64,000 nt of DNA, from the NCBI RefSeq assembly GCF_026151205.1, contig NC_087076.1, positions 4,301,902 to 4,365,901 of the forward strand. Reading direction: 5' to 3'. Origin of the DNA: Bolinopsis microptera. Its lineage: Eukaryota > Ctenophora > Tentaculata > Lobata > Bolinopsidae. The translations under genes and the position numbers were made by a program. The notes under the pieces were generated by a model that was not told where the DNA came from, made no database searches, and was given only the letters and a program-made list of their open reading frames with translations. Of the stretch, positions 13,863 to 25,102 are shown one piece after another (the first letter of the stretch is position 1; every line of letters begins with the position of its first letter).

Positions 13863-14217
13863 CGGCCAGGTAGCGCAGTTGGTTAGAACGCCTGTCATAC
13901 AATCGTTAGGTTGCGAGTTCGAAACCCACTGACTGCCTGGTCGTGGGGTGAGCGTCGTCGACGTTCAGCTAAGGATCATGAGTGGTCTATGCAGCCCCCC
14001 GGTCTACTCAGCCGAATACTCGAGAAATCGGGTGTGAGGGTTAAATGAGGAGCTGCACATTGCAGCAAAGTCTCGGACGAAGAAAGTATGGTACACACTA
14101 CCTTAACCGTCACTGGCCAAAAAGATCCTTCGGCTTCCTGTAATTGGCTGGTTGCACTTGTGTAACATTGTGGCTGTTGGAATACACCGAAGTAAAATAA
14201 GTGTCTAGATAAAAAAA
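13863..14217 (+). mobile_element. tRNA-derived SINE (copy 2)
   Basis: Starts with TAGCGCAGTTGGTTAGAAC (A box) and GCGAGTTCGAAACCC (B box). A body with CAGCTAAGGATC and GAGGGTTAAAT follows, matching the body of the SINE at 12697, then a longer 3' region ending in an A-rich tail (GATAAAAAAAATG). Confidence 0.78.
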
Positions 14218-14379
14218 ATGCCATCATACGATCTACTAACCGTCATGTCATATGTTGTCCGTGGAGAAGCTGCCCAAGCTGCAGACACCTGTCTGCGGAC
14301 AGGGTTGTGATACTTGGATAATGACAAAGCAGACTGGAGACACGAGACCCCACAATAATATGCAACAAAAATGTGCAAC

Positions 14380-14597
14380 CTGGACCTAAGCTGAAGTTTA
14401 ACAACGTTATTTATAAAACCACTTAGACTGAGTGAACTTTGAGTCTATGGACATAGATCCAATTAATTCTAATCAACGGATTCTATCATTCATTATTTAT
14501 GCCTCAGTTAAGATAAGATAAGATAAGATTTAAAATTATGCATCTCGTACAAATATAATTACTTCAAAACTGTACAATTTACGTTTAATAAACTATT
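14380..14597 (-). mobile_element. 5'-truncated LINE copy (3' UTR only) with target duplication
   Basis: Nearly identical to 14941-15169, the 3' UTR of the LINE copy to the right. It is flanked on both sides by AATGTGCAACCTGGACCT, an 18-20 bp target duplication typical of non-LTR retrotransposition. The insertion splits an older retrotransposon fragment. Confidence 0.72.
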
Positions 14598-14823
14598 AAA
14601 ATATAAAAATGTGCAACCTGGACCTGTGTTGATAGCCACCAAGACCAAGGAGGACTACAGCCAGGTGGTGTGTAACATCAGGACACGCCTGAGCATGGAT
14701 ATAATGAGGAGTGTGCTAGTAGCAGTTCGAGGTGTACGTGGAAAGGCAAAGAAGGCATGGACTGCCCCTATATCCAATGTCTCCTTCAACCTGATACCTG
14801 AGGAGAAGAGCTACGAGGGATAG
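14598..14823 (+). pseudogene. Retrotransposon C-terminal ORF fragment
   Basis: A frame of about 70 codons ends at a stop at 14821-14823. Its residues NIRTRLSMDIMRS, AVRGVRGK and VSFNLIPEEKS match the C-terminus of the minus-strand fragment at 44667-45119 (NHIRTRFRFDLLRS, ALRGIRGR, ISFNLIPQKTS). Both look like ends of the same retrotransposon polyprotein. The 5' side is interrupted by the LINE insertion at 14380-14597, and stops lie further upstream. Confidence 0.6.
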
Positions 14824-14926
14824 ATGATATCTATTGCTCAGGATTTACGATTGTGCTCTGCAAATTGCATCACTTGATTTAATTTATTGTATATATACTG
14901 TTTGACATTTCTGATACTTTTTTTGC

Positions 14927-15485
14927 AACCTGGACCTAAGCTGAAGTTTAACAACGTTATTTATAAAACCACTTAGACTGAGTGAACTTTGAGTCTATGG
15001 ACATAGATCCAATTAATTCTAATCAACGGATTCTATCATTCATTATTTATGCCTCAGCTAAGATAAGATAAGATAAGATTTAAAATTATGCCTCTCTGGG
15101 CATCTCGTACAAATATAATTACTTCAAAACTGTACAATTTACGTTTAATAAACTATTAAAATATAAAAATTAAAAGAAGTTAACTGAAAACTTCTTGGCT
15201 GATAAGTGCCTAAATAAGGCCTTTTAAATTGACCTTCTTCCTCTTAGCTATTATTGGATTATCTTTCATATAATTTACATAATTACTCCTATGAGCTACA
15301 GTAACATCAATTCTATCAAATATATCATATGAAAGTTCCCAGTGATGACCAAGCTTATTAGCTCGATATCCACTAAGCCGAAAGGCATCTAATCTACTTT
15401 TAAAGCCTGTGACTGATTCACTAGCTTTAACAAGCGGAGGCAGGCTATTCCAGTAGCGTAGTACTCTTTGGGCAAAGAGCTGCAA
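14927..15485 (-). mobile_element. 5'-truncated LINE with the end of its reverse-transcriptase ORF
   Basis: A minus-strand frame from 15485 to 15210 includes FAQRVLRYWNSLPPLVKAS and GFKSRLDAF, the common C-terminal signature of CR1/Jockey-like reverse transcriptases (R-x-x-x-x-WN-x-LP). The copy begins abruptly at that point, so more than 90% of the ORF is missing. The 3' UTR follows to about 14941, then AGGTCCAGGTTGC and an A7 tail. A short GATAA repeat lies in the UTR near 15059. Confidence 0.78.
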
Positions 15486-16439
15486 CTAAATAGTTTAAGA
15501 AACGTTTTCAAACGTTTCCAAGTTGAAAGTTAACCACGATCTACAAGGGTGAAGTCAGGCTAAAAAACGAAAGGGGGATGTGACTGGATCAAGCCGCAAG
15601 ATCCCTATAAATAGCAATAGATAACTGCACGCTTTCTGGAAATAGATATTTTCGTTACAATAAAATATATTAGGAATAAACCACTCTCTCTCTCTCTCTC
15701 TCTCTTTACAATTTACATGCTAACGTGGACTCTTTTCTTCTATAATTTTCCTACACACAGTTCCATTGTATCAGAGAGTATTACGGAAGAAGCGTTATTT
15801 GCCACCACCCTGTACTTCAAATATCCATGATTACGTCATATACTTTGCCCAAGAGTAAACATTCAAAGATTAAAAATTCAAATGTATAAAATGGAGCCTC
15901 TATTTTGAAGGATGCTAGTGATAAGAATAGTTTGCTGAGAGACAACATTGCCCACAGGAAACATGGATAAATATCCAAAAAGTATGTAGCACTATTGTAC
16001 ATAGTAGCAATATTGTTTACTATTTACAGTTAAGTGCATAACTTTCGTCTTGGTAGATTCCAAACACAAGGAAATTTTCCTTCTGGTTGGTAATATACTC
16101 AATGATGGGAGTATAGTGTATTGGCTATGCCCCGCTTACTAGTTTAGCTCTTTCTAGTCCCCTGCTACACGGCATGTAAACAGGGATTGGCTAGTTAGAG
16201 GCGGTCCGTGTAGGCCTTACACTGTGCTTTCAGCAATACTCATACATATACAATGCATGTGTACTGAAGGTAATCCTTACCAGATCCACGCCTTCATTTT
16301 TTATGGAAGAGCTATGGACTTTAGTCAACTACAGGAGATTCCATAGATCTAACCAAGTTCTTAACACATCCCATTATAGCTGAAGACTGTTCGAACATAT
16401 TATTTAAAACAATATATGTAATATGTTACTGCTGTCTCT
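15486..16439. other. Intergenic DNA without a gene
   Basis: Only a (CT)n microsatellite near 15685-15705 was noticed. No family-like reading frame. Confidence 0.5.
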
Positions 16440-16760
16440 ACTGTAACTACTTTATTAACGGGTGATGGCTCGTAAAATATTTCGACGAGTCCAACTCGGC
16501 GCGCGTCCTGGTAGGTTATAAACTTACAACTACTTCAACACACTAATGTTCCTTAAAATGTGTATTGAAGAGGAACTAAAAAACTTGTTGCTAAACTTGA
16601 AGGCACGGCGCCTAGCTTTCAATGGTTGAGTGGATTTTACCAGCCACCACAGAACACTTCACATAGCCATGTGTATACGCGTACTGCGTGACGCGCTTGT
16701 TTCAAAAGTTGCGCGCTACTGTAAGTGAGGGGGTTCTGGTTAGAGCAAACAGAACACAGA
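16440..16760 (+). repeat. GC-rich dispersed repeat, copy A
   Basis: The segments GGGTGATGGCTCGTAAAATA, GACGAGTCCAACTCGGCGCG, CATAGCCATGTGTATACGCG and GGTTCTGGTTAGAGCAA recur in the same order at 47027-47245. Related GC-rich pieces occur at 17030-17200, 18570-18830 and 28220-28310. No coding capacity is seen. Confidence 0.7.
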
Positions 16761-17032
16761 CTCAAGTGTTCATGACCAATAACATATGTCGGAACAATAG
16801 CTATAGCCCGAGCGCCATTCAGAAAAAGTACACCAATTAACAATTAATGTATCAATAAACTATGGCTAAGAATTATCATTTTATTACCCAGACACCAATT
16901 TTTTATTCTGAAAAGATTACAAAATAGCATTAAACTTTAAAATTCATATTATATATTGATTCACGATATAAATCTTTTGCATCTCGCCGATTTGCATACG
17001 GTTGGTTAATTGACGATGTCAATTCATGGCAG

Positions 17033-17196
17033 CTCGGCGCGGCACAGTAGCGCATCGCGCCGATCTAGTCGCTGTGAGAAGCCTTATTAAGCGAGAAGCC
17101 TTATTAAGTGCGCGGCGCGGCACAGTAATGCATCGCGCTACAAACGGTTGGTGGTTGCGAGAAGATGCGCGGCGCCGCCCAGTAGGGCATCGCGCT
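17033..17196. repeat. Short GC-rich tandem motif
   Basis: The motif CGGCGCGGCACAGTAGCGCA and close variants occur three times (about 17033, 17113 and 17169), separated by spacers of 55-80 bp. It gives overlapping open frames on both strands that I regard as chance. Confidence 0.6.
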
Positions 17197-17340
17197 ACAA
17201 AATTCATACAAACACAATCAGTGAACATCACAGGAGGCAGTAACGAAATTTAATATTAATATGAAGGAGATCTGGAATTATACTATTTTATTAAACATGC
17301 AACAACGATTTTGAAAATTTAGCATTGATCGCATCATTCC

Positions 17341-17706
17341 CAGGAACCCTGACCGGATGGGGCTTAACTTTGAAAGTAAAAGAGTTGGAGACTTTCGGTT
17401 TTTTGTAACATGTTCCTCTTTTAAAAGTAACGTTACCTCTCCAGGAGGAAAATTCAAGACAACGTAATTGTTGAGTTATCTCAAAATCTCCAGAAAAGTC
17501 CCCTTTCGGGCCGATCAAAAGTTTGCAACTTTAATTTTGCGGATTCCTGTACTCTGGTTGGCTGAATTGTGTCACGTGGTAGCTGCCTGAACATTGGAAT
17601 ACGCCACGCGTGCAAATCATGTGCTTGTTGTCGCGCGCGAGGTCAAGCCGTCTGTTTAAATTAAACCAACTCTAGTACCACCACCAGCCGGTAACTTTTC
17701 CTGGGT
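17341..17706. repeat. 366-bp direct repeat, left copy
   Basis: Begins CAGGAACCCTGACCGGATGG and ends GGTAACTTTTCCTGGGT. It is almost identical to 18049-18414, offset 708 bp. The 342-bp spacer is unique. The copies do not begin TG or end CA, so they are not obvious LTRs. Confidence 0.9.
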
Positions 17707-18048
17707 ATACGAAGTAACCAATTAGGGCTATTAAATGCCAAACACAAGGATATTTCGTATTCGGATCATGTGCCTGCAGGCTGTCTGTCGCTTAAGACCA
17801 TGGTCGCTCTTAACTGAGCGATAAGTGACGTTAAGTGAGACCGTGAGCACCACTTCTTGCCAATTTGCTTTTGAATTACGGCCCAATCATGAAGTTAAAC
17901 AGTACAAGTTGTGTTTTAACGGCAAAATACAGCGAATTCTAGCCCTTGAAAGTTGTAGGTTTGGAAGATCAATACGGCTGCATTTAATTATTAAAAGTCT
18001 TAAGTTAGAACGGCCAAAACACCCTACTCGGCGTCAGCCAGCTGCACC

Positions 18049-18414
18049 CAGGAACCCTGACCGGATGGGGCTTAACTTTGAAAGTAAAAGAGTTGGAGAC
18101 TTCCGGTTTTTTGTAACATGTTCCTCTTTTAAAAGTAACGTTACCTCTCCAGGAGGAAAATTCAAGACAACGTAATTGTTGAGTTATCTCAAAATCTCCA
18201 GAAAAGTCCCCTTTCGGGCCGATCAAAAGTTTGTAACTTTAACTTTGCGGATTCCTGTGCTCTAGTTGGCTGAATTGTGTCACGTGGTAGCTGCCTGAAC
18301 ATTGGAATACGCCACGCGTGCAAATCATGTGCTTGTTGTCGCGCGCGAGGTCAAGCCGTCTGTTTAAATTAAACCAACTCTAGTACCACCACCAGCCGGT
18401 AACTTTTCCTGGGT
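18049..18414. repeat. 366-bp direct repeat, right copy
   Basis: Partner of 17341-17706, with only scattered substitutions, so the duplication is fairly recent. Both copies carry CACGTGGTAGCTGCCTG and GCGCGCGAGGTCAAGCC. Confidence 0.9.
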
Positions 18415-20704
18415 TTTATTTACAATTAATAACGTTTATATTAAAAATTTACGATAATATTCTCTCACAGCAGCTAATCGAGCTGTTAAAATGTGTTAAA
18501 TGTACATATCATTTAAAATATAATGCACAGTAAAATAGTGCATACAAATTCTTAAATATATCTAATACGGTAATGTTGACGGATGTTACTCGTCTAAATT
18601 TCTTCGAAGTAGCGCGCGCCGCTTTCTTCTCGAAATGGCCCAATGGCAAGAGCTACGAAGTAGCGCGCGCCGGGCCAGATCATTAACAATGGTCAAACGG
18701 TAATGCAAATGACTTTCACCTAACCATGTGCTTTCACGCCACTGCGGGCGCGCTTGTTTCACAAGTCAAGAAAAGCACCTATCCACGAACCCCGATGGGA
18801 AGGTTCGTGCGCGCGCGTGCAGTGCTGACAACAGCGTCTATGTAGCGAAGGAAGTCTTGGCACTTCTCCCTCCAGTATGCAGTAACCACTTTTGCAGGTT
18901 TCTATAGTGCACAGTGACCGTGTATAGGGGTTAATTAGGTATAAACTACAGTACAGCTGTACTTACACCTACATTCACAAGCATGCAAGCTCACTTGGTC
19001 CAATGAGCAGGAAACGTAGGGCAACGGTCGCGCTAAATCACTCTACAGTCGATTCTTCCATTTTCACCACTTTTAGTTTCGCATTGGATAAGCACATGTT
19101 ATACGCGCGCGTTACGTGTCAATCATATTTGATCCCGATTTCTTACTTTGGGTTTCAAACTTGCTTGTCGAGTTTTCGTCAATAATCAATTATCATCCAT
19201 GATTCATCATTGCCACTTGTGTAATACCTTGAAATCCTATAAGTTGAATGAATAGGTTTTAAAATTGTTGACATAGCATAGAAGGACTGTTGTCAGAATG
19301 TAGAATGATACAGAGCCGCCTTCAGAAGTTAAAATTGTTGAGCCTTATTTTCTAGTGTACTGTTTCGTATGACATATGAGTCGAGGTACAAATAGAATTT
19401 TTCGCTGGATCAAAATGCTGAGATTTTAATATAAAGCAAAGCCAAGTATCAATAAACTAGTTTAGATTACGCCTGATTGCTTGAGTCCTATTTAAAAATA
19501 TTTTTGATATGTGATCCTAGAAGTAGAATCACAAATTTTGCATTCTTTTAAATGTGTTTTTTTTATGCGAAGAGCATATATTGTTTTTCCTTAAGCCAGC
19601 TGATCCAGCTATTGTAAAAGTCTACGGTCTAAAATGCTGCTTACTTTAGAAACACTGCGCTTCTTATTTGAATCATTAAATCTAGGCTGCATAAAATGAT
19701 AGGTTTTCGGATTTTGACCTGAGCAGCCGAAACTGATATTATTATTATTGTTATCCATATAATATACTATTATCGATGTAGTTTAATAGACTATAAATTT
19801 ATTATATAACCTGGTTTTATTTCCATAGAAGTGTTTTTACCAGTTACTTTAGTAAATTAACAAAATGTACGTCTCCACTCTGCAGTTCCGACTGCAATTC
19901 GAACTTTGCCGTCTAGAATCTAGTGTGAATATTATAGATATTTACAACAAATATTTTAATTATCAGGTTCATCAGCATGGGACAAGTTGCAGATCAACCG
20001 CCATATAGGTACGTACTACAAGTGTTCATTTATGACTCAGTAATACAATTAAACAACAAGTTAACTTAAGAGTTGCAATTTGATTTATATACAATATCAT
20101 GCGATAGTTTATTAAAAAACTTCGAAGGCTTTTAACTTGAATAACAATATCATTTTTAAAGCAAGGTTTGTAATTGAAGGCAAGCATATCGGTCTGTACT
20201 GATGTAAAGGATTTTTGTTCTCAGTTTCTATGAAATTGTACCATGTACATATTTTTACCTCGTTCACCCTTCCAGCTCATGCATCAAGGCTGATTCTTCA
20301 TCCTCACACTTACACGCCTTCAATTAGTCACCACCTGGAACTTTATCATATATAATTATAATCACGTCATCGCCTTATCATCCCTTATAGTCGAAGACGA
20401 TAACATATGCATATTGTATAATTCTGCAAAATAAAACATGTTTTATTACTTATATGTTTGAACCAACTCCCTATCCCCTCCTAGATTATCAATTTTTCTC
20501 AATTTTTGCTACTTTTCAAAAGTTCAAAGAATCTTTTAATAAGCTTGAACCTCCCATAATATCTCTGGACAGTATAATGTATGTGTCCGATGAACGAATC
20601 AATTCTCTCTCAAATTATATGTGTTCACTGTTCACTGTTCACAGTTTATTTGCGAAAAGTTTCTACTATCAGCTAATTTAATTTAATTACAACTTGTTTT
20701 ATTT
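18415..20704. other. Intergenic DNA with GC-rich repeat pieces
   Basis: The segment near 18570-18660 (GACGGATGTTACTCGTC, GTAGCGCGCGCCG, AAAGCGG-type pieces) recurs in opposite orientation near 47310-47400. The rest is AT-rich. No gene was recognised. Confidence 0.5.
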
Positions 20705-20868
20705 AACCTTCCCCAGTTTGGCTATGAAATAATTGATATCACCAAATAAAATTAGCCCACGTTAATAAGATTCACCGTTAATAAGTACAAAAAATGCATA
20801 CTTACATTCCTACTCAGTGCACACTATGTATAATAACTGTTGCCAGATAAAACATTCAATGAGTTGCT
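20705..20868. repeat. Left flank of a duplicated segment carrying the fold-back insertion
   Basis: From CTTCCCCAGTTTGGCTATGA to AACATTCAATGAGTTGC this matches 24298-24455. The match resumes after the fold-back element at 22271 (TTAATTACAATTA). The two loci are therefore diverged copies of one sequence, one occupied and one empty. Confidence 0.85.
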
Positions 20869-20872
20869 TTAA

Positions 20873-22270
20873 GGGGACATACACCAAAAGCTTTTATGCC
20901 CTGGCCCTGCTGTTAACGTCATATTAAGAAAGTATACATAAAAACAATAAGATTTGATACATTAAAAATTATTTTTGAGGACCCGCACTTTCGAAAAAAT
21001 AAATATTTTCTTTTTCGAAAATTTTGGAAATTTTGAGAAGTCTGTCACTGTAATACCGATATTTCAGTCATTTTAAACGTTTATTGACTGATTTTTTAAC
21101 TGAACATTATTTACAATCCGTACAAGAAGCCCTTCAAAGGATTTTATAATTAAATTATAGATGACGAAGTTACAGGCCAAACAAGGTCGAGAGAAGCAAA
21201 ATTGAAATTTTTGTAAAAATCAAAGTTGTATATTTTACCATTCACCCAGGTCATAAGATATCGCTTCAAAAATTCTTGTGAGTGTAGCTGATGAACATAT
21301 CCAACTTTTTGGAACAGGATTTCTCTCAATTTTGAGTTTTAAGGTATGAAATGTGGCCTCAAACGACTTAGTAAAATTCATCGTAAAAAGGGCCAAACAT
21401 GGCAGATTTAAGGCTTAAAATGCCTATAACTCAAAAAGTATCAGTTTTTTTGAAATATTTTTTACAGAATCGTAATCAGCTTGAGAAGACGAATCTTTTA
21501 GTACAAAATTTATAATAGTTAAAGACACAAAATTTGTTAAAAAATGTGTACAATTTGTACAAAATTTATACAAGGGGGGACCCTTTGTCGAGCTAGAAAA
21601 TTATTTAAGACAATTTGTCTTCTAAAATCACCTATTTGGTACTAAAAGATTCGTCTTCTCAAGCTGATTACGATCCTGTAAAAATTAATTCAAAAAAACT
21701 GATACTTTTTGAGTTATAGGCATTTTAAGCCTTAAATCTGCCATGTTTGGCCCTTTTTACGATGAATTTTACTAAGTCGTTTGAGGCCACATTTCATACC
21801 TTAAAACTTAAAATTGAGAGAAATCCTGTTCCAAAAAGTTGGATATGATCATCAGCTACACTCACAAGAATTTTTGAAGCGATATCTTATGACCTGGGTG
21901 AATGGTAAAATATACAACTTTGATTTTTACAAAAATTTCAATTTTGCTTCTCTCGACCTTGTTTGGCCTGTAACTTCGTCATCTATAATTTAATTATAAA
22001 ATCCTTTGAAGGGCTTCTTGTACGGATTGTAAATAATGTTCAGTTAAAAAATCAGTCAATAAACGTTTAAAATGACTGAAATATCGGTATTACAGTGACA
22101 GACTTCTCAAAATTTCCAAAATTTTCGAAAAAGAAAATATTTATTTTTTCGAAAGTGCGGGTCCTCAAAAATAATTTTTAATGTATCAAATCTTATTGTT
22201 TTTATGTATACTTTCTTAATATGACGTCAACAGCAGGGCCAGGGCATAAAAGCTTTTGGTGTATGTCCCC
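20873..22270. mobile_element. 1.4 kb fold-back element with TTAA target duplication
   Basis: The two ends are inverted copies of GGGGACATACACCAAAAGCT, and the inverted arms extend for about 640 bp each (20873-21511 against 21630-22270) around a spacer of about 118 bp. The element is flanked by TTAA at 20869-20872 and 22271-22274. The paralogous locus at 24298-24500 shows the same sequence with a single TTAA, so the boundaries are certain. TTAA targeting is typical of piggyBac-type transposases. No ORF is seen, so mobilisation would be in trans. Confidence 0.9.
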
Positions 22271-22326
22271 TTAATTACAATTAATAAACGATGTGCATTG
22301 TATAATATTATATATAGATAATACTA

Positions 22327-22499
22327 CAATGAAAACAACGATTCTACAAACTCAGAGTTTCATGCAAATGCAATCATCAGTGTCAGAAATGATTGCATTT
22401 GCATGAAACTCTGAGTTTGTAGAATCGTTGTTTTCATTGTACAATGCTCCCCTCCCGGGTAGAGCACTCTTGAAACTGGATTTCTCCAAAAGAAACATC
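22327..22499. mobile_element. Hairpin-containing insertion flanked by a 15-bp duplication
   Basis: A perfect 53-bp inverted repeat (22325-22377 and 22389-22441) with an 11-nt loop is followed by about 58 bp of unique sequence. The whole is flanked by ATATAGATAATACTA at 22312-22326 and 22500-22514, and the segment is absent from the paralogous locus near 24495. The duplication length suits target-primed reverse transcription. The inverted part could be a fold-back cDNA. Confidence 0.75.
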
Positions 22500-22568
22500 A
22501 TATAGATAATACTATATATAGATAGCTTATAACTACATGTTTCCATGGTAAAATGGGTGGGCGACAAT

Positions 22569-22823
22569 TAACCCTGACCCTGACCCTGACCCTGACCCTG
22601 ACCCTGACCCTGACCCTGACCCTGACCCTGACCCTGACCCTGACCCTGACCCTGACCCTGACCCTGACCCTGACCCTGACCCTGACCCTGACCCTGACCC
22701 TGACCCTGACCCTGACCCTGACCCTGACCCTGACCCTGACCTTGACCCTGACCCTGACCATGATCCTGATCCTGATCCTGATCCTGATCCTGATCCTGAT
22801 CCTGATCCTGATCCTGACCCTGA
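22569..22823. repeat. (CCCTGA)n / (TCCTGA)n array, that is TCAGGG repeats on the minus strand
   Basis: About 31 hexamers of CCCTGA are followed near 22763-22820 by about ten of TCCTGA. It is one base different from the animal telomere repeat TTAGGG. Open frames across it (LTLTLT or VRVRVR) are artefacts. Confidence 0.95.
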
Positions 22824-24250
22824 CTTTAAACTTTCCAGATAGTTACATGGCTATAAGACGGATAATCTGAGCAAGTTTGGGCAAATTTCTATGTGCCAAA
22901 CTTGAGATATGACTTCAAACACATTAAAATATCTCAAATTGGCGGTTTTGGTACGATATTTGACGAAAGTCGATAATTATCTCAAGATCTAACTGATAGA
23001 ATTTCTTTAAACTTTCCAGATAGGGGGGGGAGCCAAATAGATTTTTGTAGATATTTGGATACGTTAATTCACCACTTTTTTCGTGAATTATCCATTACAA
23101 TAATCTACAAATATCTACATTTATCTACAAAAAATGTATATCTCAAATATGTGCCCAGAAATTCTACTGAATTTTTGGAGATAAATGTATAAATTTGTAG
23201 AATTTGTAGAATTTTCGTGAATTATCCATTGACAATAATCTACAAATATCTACATTTATCTACAAAAAATGTAATCTCAAATATGTGCCCAGAAATTCTA
23301 CTGAATTTTTGGAGATAAATGTATAAATTTGTAGAATGTCAACCACTTTTTTCGTGGATTATCCATTCTACATTAATCTACAAATATCTACAAATATATA
23401 CTTGGCTCCCCCCCCCCCCAGATAGTTACATGGCTATAAGACGATTAATCTGAGCAAGTTTGGGCGAATTTATATGTGCCAAACTTGAGATATGACTTCA
23501 AACACATTAAAATATCTCAAATTGGCAGTTTTGGTACGATATTTGACGAAAGTCGATTATCTCAAGATCTTACTGATAGAATTTCTTAAAATGTTTCCAA
23601 ATAGTTACATGGCTATAAGACAGACAATATGAGCAAGTTTGAGCGAATTTCTATATGCCAAATTTGAGATATAACTTCAAACACAAGAAAATATCTCAAA
23701 TTGGTGCGTTCTAGCGGAACGCGGGAATATATATTGAGATCTAACTGATAGAATTTTTTAAAACTTTCCAGATAGTTACATGGTTATAAGACGATTAATC
23801 TGAGCAAGTTTGGGCGAATTTTATGAGCCAAACTTGAGATATGACTTCAAACACATTAAAATATCTCAAATTGGCGGTTTTGGTACGATATTTGACGAAA
23901 GTCGATTATCTCAAGATCTAACTGATAGAAGTTCTTTAAACTTTCCAGATAGTTACATGGCTATAAGACAATTAATCTGAGCAAGTTTGGGCGAATTTCT
24001 ATGTGCCAAACTTGAGATATGACTTCAAACACAAGGAAATATTTCAAATTGGTACGGTACGCAGGCATATATTTTGAGCTCTGACTGATAGAATTTCTTT
24101 AAACTTTCCAGATAGTTACATGGCTATAAGACGGATAATCTGAGCAAGTTTGGGCAAATTTCTATGCGCCAAACGTGAGATATGACTTTAAACACAAGGA
24201 AATATATCAAATTCTATCAGTTAGATCTTGAGAAAATCGAAAATAACCGC
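22824..24250. repeat. Tandem array of about 175 bp units
   Basis: At least seven units begin AAACTTTCCAGATAGTTACA (for example 22828, 23003, 23590, 23761, 23940 and 24107) and contain GAGCAAGTTTGGGC, AACTTGAGATATGACTTCAA and ATCTCAAGATCTAACTGATA. Units differ by small deletions and substitutions. One unit is split by the insertion at 23025-23419. Confidence 0.88.
23025..23419. mobile_element. MITE nested in the 175-bp array
   Basis: The ends are inverted: a G run followed by AGCCAAATAGATTTTTGTAG at the left, and ATATACTTGGCT followed by a C run at the right. The host motif CCAGATAG is present on both sides, an 8-bp target duplication. Internally it carries repeated AT-rich hairpin segments (AATCTACAAATATCTACA). 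The 8-bp duplication suits hAT-like elements. Confidence 0.75.
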
Positions 24251-24297
24251 CAGCTTATGTAAAGTAATCACAACTTGTTTAAGTTGACTATGAAAAC

Positions 24298-24500
24298 CTT
24301 CCCCAGTTTGGCTATGATATAATTGATATCTCTAAATAAAATTGGCCTACGTTAAGATTCACCATTGAGCGAGCTACAAAAAATACACAGTACACACTCA
24401 CATTCCTACCCAGTGCACACTATAACTGTTGCCAGATAAAACATTCAATGACTTGCTTTAATTACAATTATAAATAAACGATGTGCAATGTATAATATAG
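24298..24500. repeat. Empty-site paralogue of the fold-back locus
   Basis: Matches 20705-20872 joined to 22271-22311, with a single TTAA at the point where the other copy holds the 1.4 kb element. It also lacks the hairpin insertion. Confidence 0.88.
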
Positions 24501-25100
24501 ATAGCTTATGACCACATATGTTTCCATGTATATTCAGTAGTCAATGACTAGACAGTGTTATTGAAAATTACAAAGAATAAAATGGCGTCTGGACTTGGGA
24601 CCAGCTCATAGTACATTTCATTAATGCCCTCTGAAAACCATTCTGCTAGCTAAAAAATGATATTGTTAGGTAAAACGTACTGAAAATTAAAATTAAGATC
24701 AAAAATTGAAAACGAACTAACAAAAAGAATGACACGTCATGCTAAAATACATATTCCGAAGTAGCAACTTTCAGACACGTTTTCAAACATAATCCAACAG
24801 CTACAGACAACTGCTGCAAGGAACTATTTCTTCCAGATGTAATGAATCGAAATTTAATAGGGTCCTTGTGCATTTTTGTCGTACCATACAGATATGGAAG
24901 CTTTCTATTCTCAGACTTGATTTTAATTCCATGAGACTTGAGGAAGTCTGCATGTCTGAGAATGATTTCAGGATCTTGTTAAGGTTGATATCCTCAACAT
25001 ATTTATCAGTGTACTGAACTACCATGTAATTGTTACTTTTAGGTTGACTCTTCTTTGACCAAACGTATTTACATCGATACAATTAGTATAATGTAAACAA
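24501..25100. other. Intergenic DNA with an unidentified 93-codon frame
   Basis: A minus-strand frame at 25082-24801 (starting MYRCKYVWSKKS) has no family I recognise. It may be a retroelement fragment. Nothing else was noted. Confidence 0.3.
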
Positions 25101-25102
25101 AC

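Noticed and set aside
13863-13940. tRNA gene on the plus strand
   Set aside because: As above: promoter boxes only, joined to a SINE body with an A-rich tail.
17026-17253. Coding frames on both strands in GC-rich DNA
   Set aside because: Overlapping frames created by CG-rich repeats, with no recognisable domain.
17341-18414. LTR retrotransposon
   Set aside because: The repeats lack TG/CA ends, a primer-binding site and any internal gag-pol sequence in the 342-bp spacer.
22498-22870. Open frames of LTLTLT and VRVRVR
   Set aside because: They are translations of the hexamer array on both strands, not a protein.
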